This document shows, in pieces, positions 63,823 through 64,000 of a stretch of DNA of 64,000 bases. The stretch is taken from positions 248,001 to 312,000 of the forward strand of contig JAUZTG010000041.1 of NCBI GenBank assembly GCA_030734395.1, in the 5' to 3' direction. The notes below the pieces were generated by a model. The model did no database searches and was not told where the DNA came from. It was given only the letters and a program-made list of their open reading frames with translations. The position numbers and the translations under genes were made by a program. The stretch is from Sarocladium kiliense (taxonomy: Eukaryota > Ascomycota > Sordariomycetes > Hypocreales > Sarocladiaceae). Position 1 is the stretch's first letter. Each line of letters begins with the position of its first letter.

Positions 63823-64000
63823 ATGACCAGACGCGTCATTCCCCAGCAATCCCCCACCAACTCATCTGACTCCGAGTCCGAGTCCGAGTCTACCGGCAAA
63901 CACAGTCCCGGCCCCTATGCTATCATAGAACCCTTCGTGCAAGCCTACTTCACCGCCTGCAGACCGAACCGCCACATCCAATCTGATGACTACACCGACT
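63823..64000 (+). CDS. possible third tandem family copy, cut by window end
   Basis: An open frame of 59 codons starts at the ATG in ACATGAC and runs off the window. It begins with a Ser/Asp/Glu-rich stretch (SSDSESESES), then IIEPFVQAYFTACRPNRHIQSDDYTD. The latter resembles the N-terminal helix and following Cys-Arg segment of copy 2 (VRLHKACRLREPISD). This is a weak match, so the assignment is tentative. Confidence 0.4.
   Translation, partial: MTRRVIPQQSPTNSSDSESESESTGKHSPGPYAIIEPFVQAYFTACRPNRHIQSDDYTD

Noticed and set aside
1..64000. Biosynthetic gene cluster around the LYS2-like enzyme
   Set aside because: P450, MBOAT and NmrA-like genes are 10-30 kb away and separated by carbohydrate, esterase and housekeeping genes; no regulator or tailoring group is adjacent.
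1..64000. CRISPR arrays, prophage, rRNA operons
   Set aside because: No spaced direct repeats, phage modules or rRNA sequences are visible, and the DNA is eukaryotic.

Overview
This window looks like nuclear DNA of a filamentous ascomycete (Pezizomycotina). Most genes have short GT-AG introns of about 45-110 nt. Start codons often sit in CAxxATGG-like contexts. There are fungus-specific families (APSES regulator, Cup1-type LYR protein, JEN permease) and many secreted proteins with Kex2-like processing sites. The mix of plant-cell-wall hydrolases and small cysteine-rich secreted proteins would suit a plant-associated fungus, perhaps a Dothideomycete, but that placement is an inference. The window has housekeeping genes on the left, accessory genes and repeat-derived DNA in the middle, and secreted enzymes and transporters on the right.

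Left part (0-24 kb): a GH54 arabinofuranosidase with a CBM1, a small secreted protein, a wax-synthase-like MBOAT acyltransferase, a 64-aa tail-anchored microprotein, an eight-cysteine secreted protein, a GNAT acetyltransferase, and a Cup1-type LYR protein. These are followed by an MBP1-like APSES cell-cycle regulator, a VAC1/PEP7 double-FYVE endosomal tether, an NmrA/isoflavone-reductase-like oxidoreductase, MET8 for siroheme synthesis, and a putative nuclear protein interrupted by an in-frame TAG.

Middle part (24-39 kb): a fungal hypothetical gene with an apparent frameshift, a five-cysteine secreted peptide, a type I membrane protein, and the 3' relic of an aldehyde dehydrogenase gene. The relic lies directly beside a complete but mutated Fot1/pogo transposon with about 48-bp inverted repeats, TA target duplications and several CAA-to-TAA type stops. 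Next comes a LYS2-like adenylation-thiolation-reductase enzyme without the usual LYS2 N-terminal region. Its homology-supported exon join uses an AT-AC intron. A possible solo LTR and a GH43-CBM6 enzyme follow, then an intron-containing tRNA-Ala(AGC).

Right part (39-64 kb): a type-B carboxylesterase, a large secreted protein of unknown function, a DUF4267-like membrane protein, and a bacterial-type P450 with an unusual I helix. Then come an eight-cysteine secreted peptide, a GIY-YIG/T5orf172 protein, an anion:cation symporter-type MFS transporter, an M64 metallopeptidase and a JEN1-type monocarboxylate permease. The end holds a tandem family of related hypothetical genes; two have single-base frameshifts and a third is cut by the window end.

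Several genes suit life on plant material: GH54, GH43, the esterase, the M64 peptidase, the small secreted proteins, and the JEN1 and ACS transporters. I see no compact biosynthetic cluster: the A-T-R enzyme, P450, MBOAT and NmrA protein are separated by unrelated genes. All exon borders were read by eye from reading frames and splice consensus.
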